Below are positions 27,189 to 35,781 of a stretch of 64,000 nucleotides of DNA, in pieces. The notes beneath the pieces are model-generated. The model did not search any database, was not told the origin of the DNA, and was given only the letters and a program-made list of their open reading frames with translations. Position 1 is the stretch's first letter. Each line of letters begins with the position of its first letter. Made by a program: the position numbers and the translations under genes. The stretch is taken from the NCBI RefSeq assembly GCF_900312995.1, contig NZ_ONZI01000003.1, forward strand, positions 62,001-126,000. Direction: 5' to 3'. This stretch comes from Kushneria phyllosphaerae. Its GTDB lineage: Bacteria > Pseudomonadota > Gammaproteobacteria > Pseudomonadales > Halomonadaceae.

Positions 27189-28040
27189 TCACGGCTTATT
27201 GACCTGTCGGATGCCATCGGCGTCGATGATGATCAGCCCCTGCTTGTAGAGACCACCGATAACCTTTTTGAAATTGCCCTTGCTCACACCGAACGTGCGC
27301 TGGATCAGGGCCGGGTCGCTCTTGTCGCTGATGGCCAGTGTGCCGCCGGCCTTTTGCAGCCGCTCGAGGATCTGCTCGGCCAGTGGTTCGGCCAGCACTT
27401 CACGGCGGGGCTGAAGACTCAGGTCTACCTTGCCATCATCGCGAATCTGGCGGATATAGCCTTTGGTCCGGGTACCCATGCGCAGCGGACGAATCGCCTC
27501 GCTTTTGTGCAATAGCCCCCAGTGGCGATGGTTGATAATGGCATTGAAGCCGAGATCCGTCGGGCCGGTGATGATGAGGTCGACTTCCTCGTCCCGGGCA
27601 TAGTCGGCCGGTTCGGAACTCAGGTGCCGGTCCAGTCGCATCGAGGCGGTAATGCGTTGAGTGCGGTCATCCAGATAGGCAACCACCACGCAGCGATCGC
27701 CCTGACGCAGTGGCCGGCTCGTGTGTTCTTCAAAATGCGGCAGCAGCAGATCCTTGGGCAGCCCCCAGTTTAAAAAGATGCCGACCGGGGTGCGCTCGAC
27801 CACTTCCAGCACGGCAAACTCACCGACCTGGATTTTGGGGCGCTCGGTGGTGGCAATCGGGCGGTCTTCGCTGTCGAGATACAAAAAGACCCGCAGCGAG
27901 TCGCCCGGTTCGGTCGAGATACCTCGCGGGATCTGGCGCGTCGGCAGAAGAATATCGCCCAGCGAGCCGCCATCGAGAAATAGCCCGATGGACGACGTTC
28001 TGAGGATTTCAAGCGTATTGAAACGGCCCATTGCCGGCAT
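27189..28040 (-). CDS. CvfB/YitL-like S1 RNA-binding protein
   Basis: A 283-residue protein with three tandem S1-type OB folds (opening FNTLEILRTSSIGLFLDGG, then VGEFAVLEVVERTPVGIFLNWG, then GTRTKGYIRQIRDDGKVDLSLQ) and a C-terminal winged helix (GVSKGNFKKVIGGLYKQGL). This is the CvfB architecture, an RNA-binding regulator known from Staphylococcus, where it affects virulence gene expression. The ATG at 28040 lies 6 nt after GGGGC and gives the usual family length; codons further upstream add a Cys-rich leader. It is divergent from crcB. Confidence 0.88.
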   Translation of the reverse strand: MPAMGRFNTLEILRTSSIGLFLDGGSLGDILLPTRQIPRGISTEPGDSLRVFLYLDSEDRPIATTERPKIQVGEFAVLEVVERTPVGIFLNWGLPKDLLLPHFEEHTSRPLRQGDRCVVVAYLDDRTQRITASMRLDRHLSSEPADYARDEEVDLIITGPTDLGFNAIINHRHWGLLHKSEAIRPLRMGTRTKGYIRQIRDDGKVDLSLQPRREVLAEPLAEQILERLQKAGGTLAISDKSDPALIQRTFGVSKGNFKKVIGGLYKQGLIIIDADGIRQVNKP

Positions 28041-28163
28041 GGTCACGCCCCGTGCATAAAGTAAAAGTGCCATGTTAACGCAAACGCATCGATGGCGGGC
28101 AGGGGAAGGCTGTCCGCGGCACATGACTTGTCACGACCTCGCGGCAGTGCAATGATTTTCCCC

Positions 28164-28240
28164 GGGAGATGGCATGCCTCCTGAAGCGTTTGCTTCAAAC
28201 CATCGCGTTCTGCCACGTCGTGATTAATGATGCCTGCTAA
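28164..28240 (+). promoter_or_regulatory. Fluoride riboswitch (crcB RNA motif)
   Basis: The leader of crcB folds like the fluoride aptamer. P1 is GGGAG (28164-28168) with CTCCT (28178-28182). The loop GGCAT (28171-28175) pairs with ATGCC (28230-28234) as the pseudoknot. An AAACC stretch, a P3 stem ATCGCG/CGTGAT (28202-28207 and 28218-28223 region) and a conserved-looking TAATGATGCCTGCT tail follow. An extra GAAGC/GCTTC hairpin (28183-28196) lies between P1 and AAACC. A CGCACC/GGTGCG hairpin just downstream may be the expression platform. Linked to crcB 87 nt downstream. Identified by eye, not by a covariance model. Confidence 0.78.
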
Positions 28241-28326
28241 CGCACCCGGGGTGCGGGCGCAGGCGCGTGCCGATACGACGTCTCTGCTCGCCCCTCGATA
28301 TTGTCAAGAACTTCGAGGAGTGCTGC

Positions 28327-28716
28327 ATGTGGTTTTCCATTCTTGCCATCGGCCTTGGGGCGGCGCTGGGCGCCAACCTGCGCTGGGCGTTGTCACTGAT
28401 GCTCAATGCGCTGTTTCCACCTCTGCCGCCCGGAACACTGGTGGCCAATCTGCTGGGCGCCTGGCTGATCGGGATTGCCTTTGCTCTGTTTAATCTTCTG
28501 CCGGAACTGAGTCCGCACTGGAAACTCTTTATCGTGACCGGCTTTCTGGGCGCGCTGACGACCTTTTCGACCTTCTCGCTTGAAATCACCGGGCAGCTGC
28601 AGGCCGGTCGCTATCTGAGTGCTTTGGCCGGTATCAGCGCCCATCTTGTCGGTTCACTACTGATGACGGCACTCGGTATGGCCTGCGTGGCGATTGTGCG
28701 GCAGTGGCTACGGTAG
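28327..28716 (+). CDS. crcB: Fluoride ion channel CrcB/Fluc
   Basis: A 129-residue four-helix membrane protein. Family marks are GAALGANLRWALS in helix 1, GTLVANLLGAWLIG in helix 2 with the pore Asn, and the central-Na+ site GFLGALTTFSTFSLE in helix 3. It forms an antiparallel dimer exporting F- and protects against fluoride toxicity. The ATG at 28327 has GAGGAG about 6 nt upstream; an in-frame start at 28267 adds a non-family leader. Single copy here, so a homodimer is expected. Regulated by the riboswitch in its leader. Confidence 0.94.
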   Translation: MWFSILAIGLGAALGANLRWALSLMLNALFPPLPPGTLVANLLGAWLIGIAFALFNLLPELSPHWKLFIVTGFLGALTTFSTFSLEITGQLQAGRYLSALAGISAHLVGSLLMTALGMACVAIVRQWLR

Positions 28717-28741
28717 GTCGCACCGGGGATATATGACAGCG

Positions 28742-28759
28742 TTGCAATAAAACTGACAT
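28742..28759 (+). promoter_or_regulatory. Pho box upstream of pstS
   Basis: TTGCAATAAAACTGACAT matches 14 of 18 positions of the PhoB consensus CTGTCATAAAACTGTCAT. A GATAAC -10-like element begins 8 nt later (28768-28773). PhoB control of the Pst operon on phosphate starvation is the established arrangement. Confidence 0.7.
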
Positions 28760-28873
28760 ATTTCGTTGATAACCTGGCGTTGCATTAAAGCAGCCGCGCC
28801 TTTTATGACAGGCCGGCACGATAATCATCAGGGCGCCTCGTGCGTCCTGGCGCAAGGGAACCGGAGCAATCTG

Positions 28874-29908
28874 ATGATCAAGCAAGTCGCTGCAGCCTTC
28901 ATCGCTACCTCGCTGGCGGCCACCGCCTCGGCCGCTACCATCACCGGCGCCGGGGCCACCTTTCCCTATCCGGTCTATTCACAGTGGGCTGATGGCTATC
29001 AGGACGAGACCGGCAACGGACTCAACTATCAGGCCATCGGGTCCGGTGGCGGCATTCAGCAGATTACGGCTGGTACGGTGACCTTCGGGGCCAGCGACGC
29101 GCCGATGACGCCGGAAGAGCTCAAGAAAAACAATCTGGTCCAGTGGCCGCAGATCATGGGTGGTGTGGTGCCCGTCGTGCACGTGGAAGGGGTAGACAAC
29201 GGTGCGCTGCGTCTGGATGGCGAGACACTGGCCGACATCTACCAGGGCAAAATCACCACCTGGAACGATGATGCCATCTCACAGCTCAATCCCGACCTGA
29301 CGCTGCCCGATACCAAAATCACCCCGGTCTATCGCGCGGAAGGCTCCGGCACCAACTTCCTCTTTACACATTATCTGGCCCAGGTCAGTGACTCGTTTAA
29401 AAACGAGATTGGTGAAGGCAAGTCAGTGGCCTGGCCGGCCGGTGTCGGGGCCAAGGCCAATGGCGGTGTGGCCAATCAGGTCAGTGGCATCAACGGCGCG
29501 ATTGGCTACGTCGAATCCGCTTATGCCGAGCAAAACGATCTGAACGTGGCGCAGCTGAAAAACCAGGCCGGCAAGTTCGTGGCGGCCAACAGCGATTCCT
29601 TCCAGGCCGCCGCCGCCAATGCTGACTGGAAAGATGCCGAGGGCATGTATCTGGTGCTGACCAATCAGCCGGGGGACAAGAGCTGGCCGATCGTGGGCGC
29701 CTCTTTCATTCTCATGCACACCGAAGTGGATGACGCCAAGGCCGCTGGTGACGCGCTTGCCTTCTTTGACTGGTCATTTAAAAACGGCGGCGACATGGCC
29801 ACCGATCTGAACTACATCCCGATGCCGGACAGTGTGGTCAGCATGGTCAAGCAAAACGTCTGGTCGCAGATCAAGGACGACAGCGGCAAGGTCATCTGGC
29901 AGCCATAA
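28874..29908 (+). CDS. pstS: Phosphate ABC transporter substrate-binding protein
   Basis: A 344-residue PstS. Signal peptide MIKQVAAAFIATSLAATASA precedes mature ATITGAGATFPYPVYSQW. The phosphate-site loops IGSGGGIQQITAGTVTFGASDAPMT (split over about residues 53-78) and YRAEGSGTNFLFTHYL are intact. It binds inorganic phosphate in the periplasm for PstCAB. The ATG at 28874 follows GGAG and opens the signal peptide. A Pho box lies about 115 nt upstream, and a hairpin separates it from pstC. Confidence 0.97.
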   Translation: MIKQVAAAFIATSLAATASAATITGAGATFPYPVYSQWADGYQDETGNGLNYQAIGSGGGIQQITAGTVTFGASDAPMTPEELKKNNLVQWPQIMGGVVPVVHVEGVDNGALRLDGETLADIYQGKITTWNDDAISQLNPDLTLPDTKITPVYRAEGSGTNFLFTHYLAQVSDSFKNEIGEGKSVAWPAGVGAKANGGVANQVSGINGAIGYVESAYAEQNDLNVAQLKNQAGKFVAANSDSFQAAAANADWKDAEGMYLVLTNQPGDKSWPIVGASFILMHTEVDDAKAAGDALAFFDWSFKNGGDMATDLNYIPMPDSVVSMVKQNVWSQIKDDSGKVIWQP

Positions 29909-29931
29909 GCCCCGTTAAACCGATGTCTCGG

Positions 29932-29952
29932 GCCGGGGCCATGTGCTCCGGC
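29932..29952 (+). terminator. Intra-operon hairpin between pstS and pstC
   Basis: Eight-bp stem GCCGGGGC/GCTCCGGC with one G.T pair and a CATGT loop, no T run. Likely partial terminator or 3'-end stabiliser raising PstS over the permease. Confidence 0.5.
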
Positions 29953-29999
29953 CTCTGTCCACCTGAAAATCCTTACGTTTTTATGCACAGGTACGCGCC

Positions 30000-30962
30000 A
30001 TGACGACCGGCAGCAGCGTCACACCACAGGCCGCAGAGGGCGATCGGATGCAAAAGCTGTCGGCAAGCGGGCACGAGCGGAGCGCGCTCAAGCGCAACGG
30101 TCTCGTGGATCGGGTATTTGAAATCACGACCAGAGGCTCGGCACTGCTGGTGCTTTTGCTTCTGGGCACCATTACCGGCTCCCTGATACTGGCCGGCTGG
30201 CCGGCTCTGTCGGAGCTGGGGCTGTCCTTTTTTACCGATGACCGCTGGGCAGCCAACGTCAATCGTTTTGGGGCGCTACCAGCCATTTACGGCACGCTGG
30301 TGACCTCTTTGATCGCCATCGCCATCGCCATTCCCGTGTCGCTGGGCATCGCGATCTTTCTGACCGAAATCTGTCCGCCGAAGCTGCGCCGTACCATTGG
30401 CACCATGGTCGAGCTTTTGGCGGGCGTACCGTCGATCATCTATGGCATGTGGGGCATGGAAGTACTGGCGCCGTTTCTACAGTCCCATTTCCCGTCGGTA
30501 TTTCCAGCCGGTACCGGACTGACAACGGCCGGGTTGATTCTGGCCATCATGATCATCCCGTTTATCACGGCCGTGACCCGCGATGTGATGAATACCGTGC
30601 CATCGATCATGCGCGAGTCGGCCTACGGACTGGGCTGCACCACCTGGGAGGTCGTGCGTCACGTGATCTTTCCGTCGGTGAAGGCCGGGATGCTGGGCGG
30701 GGTGATTCTCGGGCTGGGTCGCGCGCTGGGAGAAACCATGGCGGTGACCTTCGTGATCGGCAACAACCTGTTTTTGAACGCCACGGTGACCGGGCAGGGC
30801 ACCTCGATTGCTGCCCTGATCGCCAATCAGTTTTCCGAAGCCGATGGCCTGCAGCGCTCTGCGCTGCTGCTGCTGGGCCTTGTCCTGTTTTTGATCACCT
30901 TTGCCGTACTGGCGCTGGCCCGTTTCATGCTCAATCGCATGAACCAGCGGGCACCGTCATGA
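30000..30962 (+). CDS. pstC: Phosphate ABC transporter permease PstC
   Basis: A 320-residue inner-membrane permease with about six helices. Signature segments are RFGALPAIYGTLVTSLIAI, ELLAGVPSIIYGMWG and the EAA-type loop RESAYGLGCTTWEVVRHVIFP. It forms the channel with PstA. The start used follows an AGG; an ATG at 30048 is an alternative. The stop overlaps an in-frame ATG for the pstA region, showing tight coupling. Confidence 0.95.
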   Translation: MTTGSSVTPQAAEGDRMQKLSASGHERSALKRNGLVDRVFEITTRGSALLVLLLLGTITGSLILAGWPALSELGLSFFTDDRWAANVNRFGALPAIYGTLVTSLIAIAIAIPVSLGIAIFLTEICPPKLRRTIGTMVELLAGVPSIIYGMWGMEVLAPFLQSHFPSVFPAGTGLTTAGLILAIMIIPFITAVTRDVMNTVPSIMRESAYGLGCTTWEVVRHVIFPSVKAGMLGGVILGLGRALGETMAVTFVIGNNLFLNATVTGQGTSIAALIANQFSEADGLQRSALLLLGLVLFLITFAVLALARFMLNRMNQRAPS

Positions 30963-30973
30963 AGGAGGCTGTC

Positions 30974-31816
30974 ATGAATCCTGTCTATCGTCGGCGCCGG
31001 ATGACCAATCGCATCATCATGATGGCGTCGCTGCTGGCCTCGGCCTTCGGCGTCATCTGGCTGTTTCTGATCCTTCTGACGCTGGTCACCAAGGGGGTGC
31101 CGGCCCTGTCGCTTGACGTGTTTACCGAGCGCACCCGCATGTCCGGTGGTGGACTGGGCAATGCCATTCTGGGGTCGCTGATCATGACGGCGCTGGCCAC
31201 CGTCGGGGGTACCATCATCGGCATCGCGGCCGGCACCTGGCTTGCCGAGTACGGCGGTCGCTCGCGCCTGGCCAATCTCATCCGCTTTATCAATGATGTG
31301 TTGCTGTCGGCGCCTTCGATCATCATCGGGCTGTATATTTATGCCGTTGTCGTGCTGCCGATGGGACACTTTTCGGGCTGGGCCGGGGTGGCCGCGCTTA
31401 TGGTCATCATCATTCCGGTCGTGATTCGCTCGACAGAAGACATGCTTCTGCTGGTGCCCAATTCGCTGCGTGAAGCTGCCGCGGCGCTGGGTGCGCATCG
31501 CTGGCTGATCGTGCTCAGGGTCTGCTACAGCGGTGCCCGGGCGGGGATTACTACCGGTGTGCTGCTGGGGTGTGCGCGCATTAGCGGTGAGACGGCGCCA
31601 CTGCTGTTTACGGCGCTCAACACCAATCAGTGGAATTTTTTCAATATGGGCAGCGAGATGCCCAATCTGCCGATGGTGCTTTACCAGAACATGACCATCA
31701 ATTCGTTTATTCCCGCCCAGGTGGCGCTTGCGTGGGCCGGGGCACTGATACTGACGGCTGCGGTGCTGATCCTCAACATTCTGGCGCGCGTCAGTGCGGC
31801 GCGGTCACAGAAGTAG
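30974..31816 (+). CDS. pstA: Phosphate ABC transporter permease PstA
   Basis: A 280-residue permease. It has VLLSAPSIIIGLYIY and the EAA-type loop REAAAALGAHRWLIVLRVCY, followed by ISGETAPLLFTAL typical of PstA. A perfect AAGGAGG ribosome-binding site lies at 30962-30968, which decides the ATG at 30974 over one at 30959 that overlaps the pstC stop. A far longer open frame upstream is antisense-like overlap with pstC and not coding. Confidence 0.95.
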   Translation: MNPVYRRRRMTNRIIMMASLLASAFGVIWLFLILLTLVTKGVPALSLDVFTERTRMSGGGLGNAILGSLIMTALATVGGTIIGIAAGTWLAEYGGRSRLANLIRFINDVLLSAPSIIIGLYIYAVVVLPMGHFSGWAGVAALMVIIIPVVIRSTEDMLLLVPNSLREAAAALGAHRWLIVLRVCYSGARAGITTGVLLGCARISGETAPLLFTALNTNQWNFFNMGSEMPNLPMVLYQNMTINSFIPAQVALAWAGALILTAAVLILNILARVSAARSQK

Positions 31817-31837
31817 GCTTCAAGGGGCTTTCATTTC

Positions 31838-32671
31838 ATGAACATGCGATCAGAGAATTTCACCATGGCGCCCAGGCAGACCTCCAGGAACGCTTCCGGA
31901 AATACCCATGCTTCAGCCCCTGCCAAGCTGTCGGTTCAGGACCTGAACTTTTACTACGGCAGTTTTCAGGCGATCAAGAACGTCTCGATGGAAATCCCGG
32001 CACATCAGGTCACGGCCTATATCGGGCCTTCCGGCTGCGGCAAGTCCACGCTCTTGCGCTGTTTCAACCGAATGCATGATCTCTATCCAGGGCTGAAAAC
32101 CGAAGGCGGTATTTTGCTGGATGGGCAGGACATTCATGCCTCGGGTGTGGACATCAATCTGCTGCGCGCCCGGATTGGCATGGTGTTTCAAAAGCCGACG
32201 CCCTTCCCGATGTCGGTGTATGACAACATCGCCTTTGGCGTAAAGCTCTATGAGCGCCTGTCACGGCGCGACATGGATGAGCGCGTGGAGTGGGCGCTGA
32301 AAAAGGCAGCGCTCTGGAATGAGGTCAAGGACAAGCTCAAGACCAACGGACAGGCGCTGTCCGGCGGTCAGCAACAGCGCCTGTGTATTGCACGTACCAT
32401 TGCGGTCAAGCCTGAGGTGATCCTGCTGGATGAACCTACTTCGGCCCTCGATCCGATCTCGACCGGCTATATCGAGGACCTGATCCACGAGTTGAAGACC
32501 GAATACACGATCGTGATCGTGACACACAACATGCAGCAGGCGGCGCGCGTCTCCGACATTACAGCGTTCATGTATCTGGGGGAGCTGATCGAATGTGGTC
32601 ACACCGATCAAATCTTTACCGACCCCGAGAAGAAGCAGACCGAGGATTATATAACAGGACGTTATGGATAG
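31838..32671 (+). CDS. pstB: Phosphate ABC transporter ATP-binding protein
   Basis: A 277-residue ATPase with Walker [11 protein letters not shown]-loop [20 protein letters not shown], signature [17 protein letters not shown], Walker [17 protein letters not shown] and switch THNMQQA. It drives phosphate import through PstCA. The N-terminal 30 residues are Ser/Thr/Asn-rich and not part of the fold. It is the last gene of pstSCAB, followed by a strong terminator. No phoU follows, unlike many pst operons. Confidence 0.96.
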   Translation: MNMRSENFTMAPRQTSRNASGNTHASAPAKLSVQDLNFYYGSFQAIKNVSMEIPAHQVTAYIGPSGCGKSTLLRCFNRMHDLYPGLKTEGGILLDGQDIHASGVDINLLRARIGMVFQKPTPFPMSVYDNIAFGVKLYERLSRRDMDERVEWALKKAALWNEVKDKLKTNGQALSGGQQQRLCIARTIAVKPEVILLDEPTSALDPISTGYIEDLIHELKTEYTIVIVTHNMQQAARVSDITAFMYLGELIECGHTDQIFTDPEKKQTEDYITGRYG

Positions 32672-32723
32672 AGGGTGTTATTGATGCCAGGATGTAATCG
32701 TCCTGCGGCGCAAAACATACAAG

Positions 32724-32748
32724 GGGGACACAGACGTGTCCCCTTTTT
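32724..32748 (+). terminator. Intrinsic terminator of the pst operon
   Basis: GGGGACAC/GTGTCCCC hairpin with AGAC loop and five T, 52 nt after pstB. Confidence 0.94.
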
Positions 32749-32920
32749 CGTGGGTAAAACGTGCCTTTGAAGCACGGTCATTGATCAATGCAAATGAAGG
32801 GCAGCGACCGTCGCGCTGAGAGGGTCGACCGAGGATTCAATGCGTTTATTTGCATGGACGGTGACATTTTTGAACTAGTCTTTAACGACAATCCAACAAT
32901 GACAGGGGATCGACGCATTT

Positions 32921-34591
32921 ATGGCTATTGCTCCCAGACAGCGGGTCTTTGTCGCGTCCACGATGATTATCGTGGTTCTTGTGGCCATCGGTGCCATCTT
33001 TCCTGACGGCTTCAGCCGGGGTGCCAGCGCGGCACTCAGTGGTGTTACCCATCTATTTGGATGGTTCTACCTCTTGTCGGTCTTCGGGTTTGTCATCTTC
33101 TTGCTGGTACTGGCCTTTAGCAAGTACGGCAAGATTCGTCTCGGGCCTCAGGAAAGCAAACCGACCTACGACTTTTTTTCATGGGTCAGCATGCTGCTGG
33201 CGGCCGGTTTCGGGGTAGGCCTAGTCTTTTACGGCATGGCCGAACCGATGATGCATTTTGCCAACCCGCCTTTCGGGGATGTGGAAGGCGAGACGCCTGA
33301 AGCAGCGCGACTGGCCATCCAGTACGCGTTTTTTAACTGGGGGGTGCACCAGTGGGCGGCCTTTTCGGTAGTGGGGCTGATCATCGCCTATACCCAGTTT
33401 CGCAAGGGGCAGACCGGACTGGTCTCAACGGTCATGGCGCCGCTGACGGCGAAACTCGGCCGCGGGCGCGTGCTCGCCGGTGGCATCCTTAATACCTTTG
33501 CCGTTGTCGCCACCGTCATGGGCGTGGCCACCTCCATTGGCCTTGCAGTGCTGCAGATCAATGGCGGCCTGCATGCCGTGTTCGATGTCACCGAGGGGCT
33601 GATGTGGCAAGCCATCATCCTGTTTGCGATGTTTGTCTGCTACATGCTGTCGACCGTTTCAGGGCTCGACAAGGGTATCAAGCGTCTTTCCAACATTAAC
33701 ATGGCCCTGTGTCTGGCCCTGATGGGCTATATCCTGATTACCGGGCCTACCGTGGCCATTCTGGGCACCATTACCACAGGCCTTGGGGACTACCTGCAGA
33801 ACTTTTTTGCCATGAGCCTGCGCCTGAGCCCCTACACCGAGACGGACTGGGCCAGCAGCTGGACCGTGTTCTACTGGGCCTGGGTCATTGCCTGGTCACC
33901 CTTTGTTGGCACCTTTGTGGCGCGAATCTCGCGTGGACGCACCATCAAGCAGTATGTTTTCGGCGTGCTGATCGTGCCGCCGATGCTGGCCTGTCTCTGG
34001 ATCGGGGTGTTTGGTGGTGCCGCCATCCACATGGATATCTTCCAGGGCACGGACCTCGCCCAGGCGACCAGTGACAACATCACCTCGGCGCTGTTTGTGA
34101 TGTTTGATCAGATGCCGTTCTCCTTCCCGCTTTCGATCGTGGCGATGATCCTGATCTTCATCTTTCTGGTGACATCAGCGGATTCGGCGGCCTATATCGT
34201 GGGTCAGATGACCGACAAGGGCTCGCTCAATCCCCCGCTTTACAAGCGGGTGACCTGGGGCGTCCTGATCGCGGCCATCTGTCTGATTCTGATCTCGGCA
34301 GGCGGTGAGAGTGGTCTCAGTGGTCTGCAGTCGGCGGCGGTGGTCTCAGCCCTGCCGTTTACGCTGATCATCTATGGCATGGTTTATGTACTGCTCAAGG
34401 AGCTGCGCGCCGATCGTAAACAGATGCTGCTCAATCTTTATCGTCAGCATAATGAAACGCCGGTCGGGGCAGATGCCTTTGAAGCCGATGAGATGTCGGA
34501 TGCCCATTCCGAACGTATTCGCCGCTCTCCCGGGGTAAAAAATCGCCGTATTCATCGAGGACGAGGTACCGGGCAGATCGAGCAGGAGTGA
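32921..34591 (+). CDS. BCCT-family betaine/carnitine/choline transporter
   Basis: A 556-residue twelve-helix BCCT carrier. The family signature WTVFYWAWVIAWSPFVGTFV with following ARISRGRT is complete, and the glycine-rich unwound helix 3 segment GFGVGLVFYGMAEPMMHF marks the substrate and Na+ region. The C-terminus ends in a long polar, Arg-rich tail (about 60 residues), reminiscent of osmosensing tails. Likely imports glycine betaine, choline or ectoine as compatible solutes, fitting a halophile. The exact substrate is unproven. Monocistronic, between two hairpins. Confidence 0.93.
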   Translation: MAIAPRQRVFVASTMIIVVLVAIGAIFPDGFSRGASAALSGVTHLFGWFYLLSVFGFVIFLLVLAFSKYGKIRLGPQESKPTYDFFSWVSMLLAAGFGVGLVFYGMAEPMMHFANPPFGDVEGETPEAARLAIQYAFFNWGVHQWAAFSVVGLIIAYTQFRKGQTGLVSTVMAPLTAKLGRGRVLAGGILNTFAVVATVMGVATSIGLAVLQINGGLHAVFDVTEGLMWQAIILFAMFVCYMLSTVSGLDKGIKRLSNINMALCLALMGYILITGPTVAILGTITTGLGDYLQNFFAMSLRLSPYTETDWASSWTVFYWAWVIAWSPFVGTFVARISRGRTIKQYVFGVLIVPPMLACLWIGVFGGAAIHMDIFQGTDLAQATSDNITSALFVMFDQMPFSFPLSIVAMILIFIFLVTSADSAAYIVGQMTDKGSLNPPLYKRVTWGVLIAAICLILISAGGESGLSGLQSAAVVSALPFTLIIYGMVYVLLKELRADRKQMLLNLYRQHNETPVGADAFEADEMSDAHSERIRRSPGVKNRRIHRGRGTGQIEQE

Positions 34592-34614
34592 GGATGGCAA
34601 TGAGTGGTAATAGT

Positions 34615-34643
34615 ATCAGGTTGGGCTTTTTGCCCAACCTGAT
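34615..34643 (+). terminator. Hairpin after the BCCT gene
   Basis: Perfect 12-bp arms ATCAGGTTGGGC and complement with a TTTTT loop, 23 nt after the stop. No downstream T run, so termination strength is uncertain. Confidence 0.6.
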
Positions 34644-34714
34644 TGCATATGCCTATCTCAATGATCCGCAATGATGATTAGTTCGTTGACCGTTTCGTCC
34701 TTATCCTTGACCGT

Positions 34715-34811
34715 GATTCGAGCCGCCAGACTCGAATCTGCTTCATTTTGCATCGTTGATGCATTGCAACACCCCCTTCAATCCCGCATGTTCGCCATGC
34801 GGGATTTTTTT
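34715..34811 (+). ncRNA. Structured intergenic RNA ending in an intrinsic terminator (candidate sRNA or leader)
   Basis: Three successive stem-loops: GATTCGAG/CTCGAATC (34715-34738), TGCATC/GATGCA (34749-34763), and ATCCCGCATG/CATGCGGGAT (34781-34805) followed by six T. No protein-coding gene lies between the BCCT stop and the extensin-like start, so the terminator must end either BCCT read-through or a short independent transcript. No clear promoter seen. Confidence 0.4.
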
Positions 34812-34851
34812 GTCTGTCCATCTGTTTCCTGTCCAGTCGCCCGGAGGGGAT

Positions 34852-35559
34852 GTGCGCTACGTCGTACTGATCGTTTTGTTGATCCCCGCGCTGGTAGCGG
34901 TAGGGCTCTGGCAGCAGTGGCCGGGCAGCGAGCGCGTGCCTTCGCAATACAATCCCTTTGCGCCCTTTGATGTGGATGATCCGCTGACACCGGTCACCCG
35001 TTTCAAGCTCAAGGTGCTGGGGCAGGACCCGCAGCGCTGTCTAACCGCGCTGGCCCGTGCTCGTGAACAAGGCGCCATCGATTACGTGGAGGTGGGCAGC
35101 CCGGCCATTGGCGCCTGCCAGCTTGATCATGCCGTGCGGGTGCGCTCGACATCGGTGCAGTTTACCGCCAGTTTTCTGGCCAGCTGTCCGCTGGCGCTGT
35201 CCTGGGTGGTATTTGAGCGACAGCGGCTCCAGCCGCTCGCGCGCGAGCTTTTCGGACAGGACGTCACCCGGGTCGATCACGTCGGCAGCTTTGCCTGTCG
35301 CAATGTCTATCACCGTGCCAGCGGCCGACGCAGTGAACACGCCACGGCCGAGGCCTTCGATGTTGTCGGGTTCCGAATAGGACAGACCCGTGCAACGGTC
35401 GCCGGGCACTGGCGGGATGAAGGGGCCCGGGGCGCGCTTTTAAGACGTGCCTTCGAGGGCAGTTGTGATGTGTTCGGCAACTCGCTGGGCCCGGAATACA
35501 ACGCCGCCCATCGCGATCACTTCCATCTGGGCATGCGTGGTTACGGCCTGTGCCGTTAG
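34852..35559 (+). CDS. Extensin-like family protein
   Basis: A 235-residue protein with one N-terminal membrane anchor (VVLIVLLIPALVAVGLW) and a C-terminal extensin-like domain (VanY/LAS peptidase-like fold). Diagnostic pieces are HATAEAFDVVGFRIGQ, FGNSLGPEYNAAHRDHFHLGM and conserved cysteines; the His and Asp residues resemble a zinc site. A periplasmic, cell-wall-related role is likely but unproven. The GTG at 34852 has GGAGG 5 nt upstream; an ATG at 34756 would place the upstream terminator hairpin within the gene and is rejected. Confidence 0.87.
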   Translation: MRYVVLIVLLIPALVAVGLWQQWPGSERVPSQYNPFAPFDVDDPLTPVTRFKLKVLGQDPQRCLTALARAREQGAIDYVEVGSPAIGACQLDHAVRVRSTSVQFTASFLASCPLALSWVVFERQRLQPLARELFGQDVTRVDHVGSFACRNVYHRASGRRSEHATAEAFDVVGFRIGQTRATVAGHWRDEGARGALLRRAFEGSCDVFGNSLGPEYNAAHRDHFHLGMRGYGLCR

Positions 35560-35571
35560 GCCTTTCGCTAT

Positions 35572-35593
35572 TGACGATGCATACGCATCGTCA
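35572..35593 (+). terminator. Hairpin after the extensin-like gene
   Basis: TGACGATGC/GCATCGTCA nine-bp arms with ATAC loop, 12 nt after the stop, followed by CAAAAAGGG rather than T, so termination is uncertain. Confidence 0.45.
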
Positions 35594-35691
35594 CAAAAAG
35601 GGTGATGTCACTGTCTGAAAGGCTGGCTATGGTGTGAGGGCATCGGCTGAAAAGCTTACTCCCCAATAACAACTCCGAGGAGTTCTGCCGC

Positions 35692-35778
35692 ATGAGTACT
35701 GTCTGTCGGCATGCCTGTCCCCGCTGTCTTGCCCTGTCGCCCTGCGTGGCCCCTTTCATTGGCAGGGAGCTCGCCTAG
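35692..35778 (+). CDS. Cys-rich 28-residue leader peptide, candidate
   Basis: A 28-codon ORF with GAGGAG about 9 nt before its ATG and a stop three nt before the ATG of the VOC gene. The product has four cysteines (positions 5, 9, 12 and 18), a C-P-R-C motif, one His and a short hydrophobic C-terminus. The VOC gene's own ribosome-binding site (GGGAG) lies inside this ORF, so translation is probably coupled. It may be a regulatory leader or a small metal- or thiol-responsive peptide. No relative known to me. Confidence 0.45.
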   Translation: MSTVCRHACPRCLALSPCVAPFIGRELA

Positions 35779-35781
35779 ACC

